Origin: Nitrosophilus kaiyonis
Lineage (GTDB): Bacteria > Campylobacterota > Campylobacteria > Campylobacterales > Nitratiruptoraceae
Reading direction: 5' to 3'
DNA: 64,000 nt
Assembly: GCF_027943725.1 (NCBI RefSeq)
Contig: NZ_AP025696.1
Location: forward strand, 1,279,501-1,343,500
In this document: in pieces, positions 63,803 to 64,000 of the stretch
Layout of the letters: every line of letters begins with the position of its first letter
Numbering within the stretch: position 1 is the first letter of the stretch
The notes under the pieces: generated by a model
Databases searched by the model: none
Told to the model about the DNA's origin: nothing
What the model saw: only the letters and a program-made list of their open reading frames with translations
Translations under genes and position numbers: made by a program

Positions 63803-64000
63803 TGGCAAAGGTTACAAAAGAGCAAGTTTATGATGCAATAAGAACTGTAATAGATCCTGAAGTTGGGTTTAACTTAGTTGATTTAGGTCTTATTTATGAT
63901 GTGGATATAGATGAAGAGAATAATGTCCATGTAAAAATGACACTTTCAACAAGAGGGTGTCCTCTTCATCAAATGATGCAACAATGGGTGAAAGAAGCTG
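63802..64000 (+). CDS. MIP18/DUF59 (SufT-like) metal-sulfur assembly protein, 3' part outside the window
   Basis: Partial: 66 codons visible. AIRTVIDPEVGFNLVDLGLI and the Cys-bearing LSTRGCPLHQMM (C52) are hallmark MIP18 segments. These proteins assist iron-sulfur cluster transfer. One-base overlap with the heme-copper-like gene implies coupled translation. The start is fixed by TAATG. Confidence 0.93.
   Translation, partial: MAKVTKEQVYDAIRTVIDPEVGFNLVDLGLIYDVDIDEENNVHVKMTLSTRGCPLHQMMQQWVKEA

Noticed and set aside
1-64000. Prophage, insertion sequence, integron, toxin-antitoxin or restriction system
   Set aside because: No integrase, transposase, terminase, toxin-antitoxin pair or methylase was found in either strand; nearly all coding sequence is assigned to other functions.

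Overview
The window is AT-rich (by eye about 70% A+T), densely coded DNA with no rRNA, phage, IS or CRISPR. Gene content and order (rpiB-apt-trpB-DedA-pepA-ychF, lone LptF/G permease, stand-alone pyrC-like gene, diheme peroxidase, multiheme cytochrome, MIP18/heme-copper-like cluster) point to a Campylobacterota (former Epsilonproteobacteria) chromosome. The nearest relatives are probably among the free-living, vent-type lineages (Nautiliales or Nitratiruptor-like). That placement is inferred from content, not from a search.

Layout. 1-4.3 kb: thioredoxin-fold and disulfide genes (DUF255 protein, DsbD, small thioredoxin) and a dihydroorotase-like pseudoenzyme. 4.2-8.2 kb: a minus-strand operon for polyprenyl-phosphate-sugar envelope glycosylation (GT39, PAP2, GT2, flippase-like membrane protein). 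8.2-25.8 kb: housekeeping genes (MEMO protein, truA, lptF/G, prepilin peptidase, uppS, coaBC, glmU, trmA, diheme peroxidase, ychF, pepA, DedA, trpB, apt, rpiB, M50 protease, lepB, folD). 25.9-33.2 kb: a small cytochrome c, a CitE-like lyase, then a signalling cassette of LuxI/N-acyl-amino-acid-synthase-like enzyme, TonB-dependent receptor, YfiR-like periplasmic protein and membrane GGDEF-EAL protein, faced by a convergent tonB. 33.4-50.4 kb: hemL, atpZ-like gene, rpoD, leuD-leuB, CCA transferase, purU, trmL, glyS, an FAD oxidoreductase, hemH, pgi, a DUF429 protein and an HDAC-family protein. 50.4-57.4 kb: HhH glycosylase, pentaheme cytochrome, ABC exporter, tRNA-Glu, an L,D-transpeptidase/MepK-like pair and a Clp1-like P-loop kinase. 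57.4-61.1 kb: a translationally coupled trio of ATP-grasp ligase, QEGLA/HEIGTH metalloprotease-like protein and N-formylglutamate amidohydrolase. 61.2-64 kb: a CopD-like membrane protein, a DUF2249-like protein, a heme-copper-oxidase-subunit-I-like protein and the start of a MIP18 gene.

The most striking non-coding feature is a family of at least eleven large intergenic dyads (about 90-240 bp), plus a remnant. They are built from degenerate 7-9 base tandem units whose left arm is G/A/T-rich and whose right arm is the reverse complement. They occupy most of the longer gaps whatever the gene orientation, share modules in a common nested order, and in several places supply the stop codon or last residues of the neighbouring gene.

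The best candidates for undescribed biology are (i) this repeat family, (ii) the LuxI-like/TonB/YfiR/GGDEF-EAL cassette, and (iii) the ATP-grasp/QEGLA/formylglutamate-amidohydrolase trio, which resembles a ligase-plus-carboxypeptidase modification cycle. Two small membrane-protein genes missed by length cut-offs (22792-22872 and 42900-43010) are also annotated.
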